Below are positions 8,801 to 9,854 of a DNA stretch of 9,854 bases, piece after piece. Each line of letters begins with the position of its first letter. The stretch's first letter is position 1. The notes beneath the pieces were generated by a model. That model was not told where the DNA came from. It searched no databases and saw only the letters and a program-made list of their open reading frames with translations. Source of the DNA: Bacteroidales bacterium. Its GTDB lineage: Bacteria > Bacteroidota > Bacteroidia > Bacteroidales > WCHB1-69. The translations under genes were made by a program, and so were the position numbers. The DNA is taken from the NCBI GenBank assembly GCA_017618435.1, contig JAFZUH010000083.1:1-9854 (forward strand), in the 5' to 3' direction.

Positions 8801-9854
8801 TGGTAAGGCATATTTCAGTTCTTTTACTGTTTCAGCATGAACCATGCTTTGCAGAATGGCACTATAACAAGATGTCAAATTTTTCATAAAAGCATCTGAA
8901 TAATCAGTATTGCTATAGCCTAATTTAAGAAAGTAGCCATTAGGTGATTCTATGAGTTCGGCAACAAGTTTCCAACCGGGAGTAAGTTGCCGCATGTCTT
9001 CAGAAAAAAGATGATGACCACCTATATTGAGACTTAGTCTGTCGGCAAACAAAGAACCTTGATAGACAAAGATAACTTGGTTGTTCAACCCCAAATCTCG
9101 TACAGCATCTTGATAAGCATAATATTGTAGATTTTGTGTAGTATCCATCTGCTCTTTCAAAGAGGAGAAAAGTTCGTCAAGCGATTCTTCTCCTTGTGTC
9201 TGAATAAATACAGGTAGCGTATGTACCATCATAGTGACGGATGTTTGATGGCGAACATCTGTCCGACCATGATAAACAGTACAATAAGAAGCCTTGTCTT
9301 CTGCACTATAGACTGCCAGCAATATTCCCCAAGCGGACTGCATCAAAGTACTTTCTTTTACATTCCATTTCTGCTTGATAACCTGAATTTCTTCTTTGGA
9401 AACCGAAAGAGGATAGTGCTTGTAGCATATATCGGCAGTTTTTCCAGCCAAAGTGTTTTCTGGCAACGGCAGCGAGTCGGTCTCGGCTGCATCGCAGAAT
9501 GTCTTCCCGTACCATTCACGTGCTTCGGTCATCTTGGTTTCATCTGCACGTAGGGTTTCTTCTTCTTGAGCAATGGCGGCACCGTCCATTGTTTCCCCTA
9601 ATGGTTGCTGACCTTCATAGCAACGTTCGATTTCACGAGCCATTAGTATTAACGAAAAACCATCTGTAAGCACATGATGCGTGTCGAAATAAAACCAAGC
9701 TTCTCCATTAGGAGTTGTGTAAATTTCGCTACGCCAAAGTCGCTTTTCGTGGGGATCCATGGTGCGGGAAAAACTAGAACGAACATCATCAATGGAACTT
9801 ATAGAGATAATGGGAATTGTTTCTTCCATTGATGGAAAAACTCCACTTTCCATA
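2879..9854 (-). CDS. Nonribosomal peptide synthetase, C(partial)-A-T-C-A-T-reductase, 5'-partial
   Basis: At least 2324 residues are encoded and the frame runs off the right edge. The Met at 9853-9851 is internal, because only 58 residues precede the first HHxxxDG motif where a C domain normally has about 125-140. Residues below are counted from that Met. C1 (1-345) has HHVLTDG at 59-65. A1 (365-805) has YTSGTTGTPKG 477-487, NCYGPTETT 607-615, YRSGD 690-694, GRKDGQVKIRGFRIE 708-722 and the catalytic Lys798. T1 (820-895) has carrier Ser856 in MAGLTSI. C2 (924-1345) has HHLVCDG 1050-1056. A2 (1355-1833) has YTSGSTGKPKG 1505-1515, NGYGPTECT 1635-1643, YRTGD 1718-1722 and Lys1826. T2 (1843-1918) has Ser1881 in ELGGTSL. 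The terminal thioester reductase (1952-2324) has the NAD(P)H loop GATGYLG 1964-1970 and the catalytic pair Y2121-xxx-K2125. No epimerase, methylase or thioesterase domain is seen. The enzyme should activate two amino acids, condense them onto an upstream donor and release the chain reductively as an aldehyde (or alcohol). A1 lacks about 39 residues between motifs A2 and A3 compared with the second module. The phosphopantetheinyl transferase gene follows 23 bp downstream. The family and domain order are certain; the product and first donor are unknown. Confidence 0.96.
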   Translation of the reverse strand, partial: MESGVFPSMEETIPIISISSIDDVRSSFSRTMDPHEKRLWRSEIYTTPNGEAWFYFDTHHVLTDGFSLILMAREIERCYEGQQPLGETMDGAAIAQEEETLRADETKMTEAREWYGKTFCDAAETDSLPLPENTLAGKTADICYKHYPLSVSKEEIQVIKQKWNVKESTLMQSAWGILLAVYSAEDKASYCTVYHGRTDVRHQTSVTMMVHTLPVFIQTQGEESLDELFSSLKEQMDTTQNLQYYAYQDAVRDLGLNNQVIFVYQGSLFADRLSLNIGGHHLFSEDMRQLTPGWKLVAELIESPNGYFLKLGYSNTDYSDAFMKNLTSCYSAILQSMVHAETVKELKYALPEQIQWLNTLNPEQKPINTQTLVERFKQHVTERPNDIFCVAGNKRLTFAEVDNLTNTIDPSYTVRCGNRVVGFSVPRDEKMVLAPLAIVKAGLTQLPLDASYPEERLEFMKQDASGCQQEGVLVMLYTSGTTGTPKGVMLSEKNFVTFAKYHAKKIGLTADSRYATYAGYGFDAFQMDLWGCVWAGAQIHIIQDDIRFDLEGINCYLQKEKVSHCFMTTQMATQLVLNYPDIPYLKWLGTGGEKLMSMEPPKYTLDNCYGPTETTVYVCSHFVDKNEPNIPIGKPNEEVELYIVNRFGEQVPWGCAGELIIAGPQVGIGYLNLPEKTAAAFVEWNGKRVYRSGDIVRYREDGNIEFVGRKDGQVKIRGFRIELKEVEAVIRQFHGIKDATVQAFEYPTGEKYIAAYVVSDEKVDIGELNSFIMDQKPPYMVPAATMQLDAIPLNQNQKVNRKALPEPIIGAGMETEEKTTAPLNILEQQLKEMVASIVNTDSFGLTTDLRMAGLTSILAIKLATQVFKRYGVQIDSKLLTGGGSIQTIENEILATMLNGAQNIKSANHQDIEPINYKTSENQSFEVPLSYSQMGVYFDCMKNPTSTLYNTPICLIFPQNINVDSLKEAVQKAIANHPALYVQFINSENGVVQVMKDKDTSCNVSVTNMTEEDALTFRHGFVRPFNLSKDSLFRFEIICTEKSIYLYCDIHHLVCDGYSYDLLIHEICNLMDGKEIEPEICSYAQFVLEQKAAEDSDAFVKSAAFFKKRLNEVEEVTEVVADLVNPIPQGENGRVWTPIVWNDATRLAKQQGVNPSAVLLSAVFYSLSRFAGSDEVCITTISNGRSNLKVSNTMGMFVNTLALATKIGNQSVQDFIHECAENFEQTLSHENYPFARIAADYGLKADILFAYQMGVLSEYSVNGKQVVADTTMELNVPKFKIAFYITEVKGVPCVVVEYDNGLYSGSLMQSLAQSVSNAVSAFAHSIDKPLRSISLIDENGENKLDSFNQTEVSYDDTQTIVSLFRQQVKKTPNNIAVVYHDKRYTYAQVDEMSNRIANYIVSKGLKTEDVVSVLIPRCEWMAIASIGVLKAGCAYQPLDPSYPTERLNFMIQDANAKLLIADEKLQHMVDNYQGYVLLTEDIKQLPIVNQPNNININPSDLFILLYTSGSTGKPKGCQLEHRNLVAFCHWYNRYYDLKAGDKVAAYASYGFDACMMDIYPALTTGATVYIIGEDIRLNLPDLNKYFNEKGITHSFMTTQVGCQFAINCNNHSLHHLSVGGEKVLPLNPPKTYQMHNGYGPTECTIFTTTYSMTEYQQNAPIGKPLDNLQLFIVDKDLNRLPIGAAGELLVSGPQVSRGYLNLPEKTSETYIQWNGKRCYRTGDIVRYLEDGNVQFVGRRDGQVKIRGFRIELKEVEAVIREYPNIKDATVQAFDYPNGGKFIAAYVVSEKPIDVHDLNIFIRERKPPYMVPAATMQISEIPLNQNQKVNRRLLPAPQIQVENREYVTPANDAERIFCDIFADILSLDTVGATDNFFELGGTSLMVTKVVIEFDKIGYHVAYGDVFDHPTPRLLAQFVGSTTPVDNIDTEVEEFNYSGIDAILQHNNIETFLKGECQQLGHVLLTGATGYLGIHVLRELIDSDATTITCLVRGKDQSSAEHRLKNLLFYYFEKSFKELFGNRLFVVNGDVTEDFSTLNFQNSFNTVFNCAANVKHFSKGTDIEDVNIGGAQRCVEFCLKTGARLAHISTTSVGEIWIDRGDGMEVPQLDEHKLWFGQFLDNRYIHSKFLAERLVLDAVAHHELNAKVMRVGNLAPRSADGEFQANFNSNSYMGRLKVFHTLGCCPYESYDEVTEMSPIDETAKAVVLLATTPKECTVFQPFNNHTELLGDVLMLMKKIGGSMRFVETDEFQQAIILASQDSEKAKLLSAMLAYQDMSHGQKAVLIERNNRYTCSILHRLGFHWSDTSSNYIIQMLRQIAAFGFFES

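Noticed and set aside
1..9854. tRNA, rRNA, CRISPR arrays, insertion sequences or integrases
   Set aside because: No spaced repeats, transposase motifs or tRNA-like cloverleaf were seen; almost the whole window is coding and the only sizeable gap (1895-2279) is taken up by the promoter-like boxes and the rtcB relic.

Overview
The window is AT-rich DNA that looks like a gut-type member of the Bacteroidales (Bacteroides/Prevotella relatives). The basis is the codon use, the absence of strong Shine-Dalgarno sequences, and two perfect TAnnTTTG boxes, which is the -7 element of Bacteroidetes promoters. The assignment to order is an inference; no rRNA or marker gene is present.

Layout. (1) Positions 2-1894, + strand: the 3' 630 codons of a large, mostly helical TPR-like protein of unknown function, open through the left edge. 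(2) Positions 1895-2261: a short intergenic region with two copies of TATCTTTGC, followed by the first ~60 codons of an RtcB-type RNA ligase. This rtcB relic has a stop at codon 8 and ends abruptly just after the conserved PDVHAG motif. (3) Positions 2280-2855, - strand: a Sfp-type 4'-phosphopantetheinyl transferase. (4) Positions 2879-9854, - strand: a giant nonribosomal peptide synthetase (at least 2324 residues), open through the right edge, with domain order C(partial)-A-T-C-A-T-R.

The two - strand genes are 23 bp apart and almost certainly form one transcription unit read from right to left. The transferase would attach phosphopantetheine to the two carrier-protein serines. The NRPS would join at least two amino acids onto an upstream acyl or peptidyl donor, and the C-terminal NAD(P)H-dependent reductase would release the chain as an aldehyde or alcohol. 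This architecture resembles the reductively terminated NRPS clusters of gut bacteria that make peptide aldehydes and pyrazinones, so a protease-inhibitor-like product is a reasonable guess, but the substrate codes do not let me name the product.

The most interesting points are the NRPS locus itself, a 39-residue gap in the first adenylation domain compared with the second, unusual and related specificity codes in both A domains, and the broken rtcB at the convergent junction. The last suggests that the NRPS unit may have been inserted into, or replaced, an rtcB locus.
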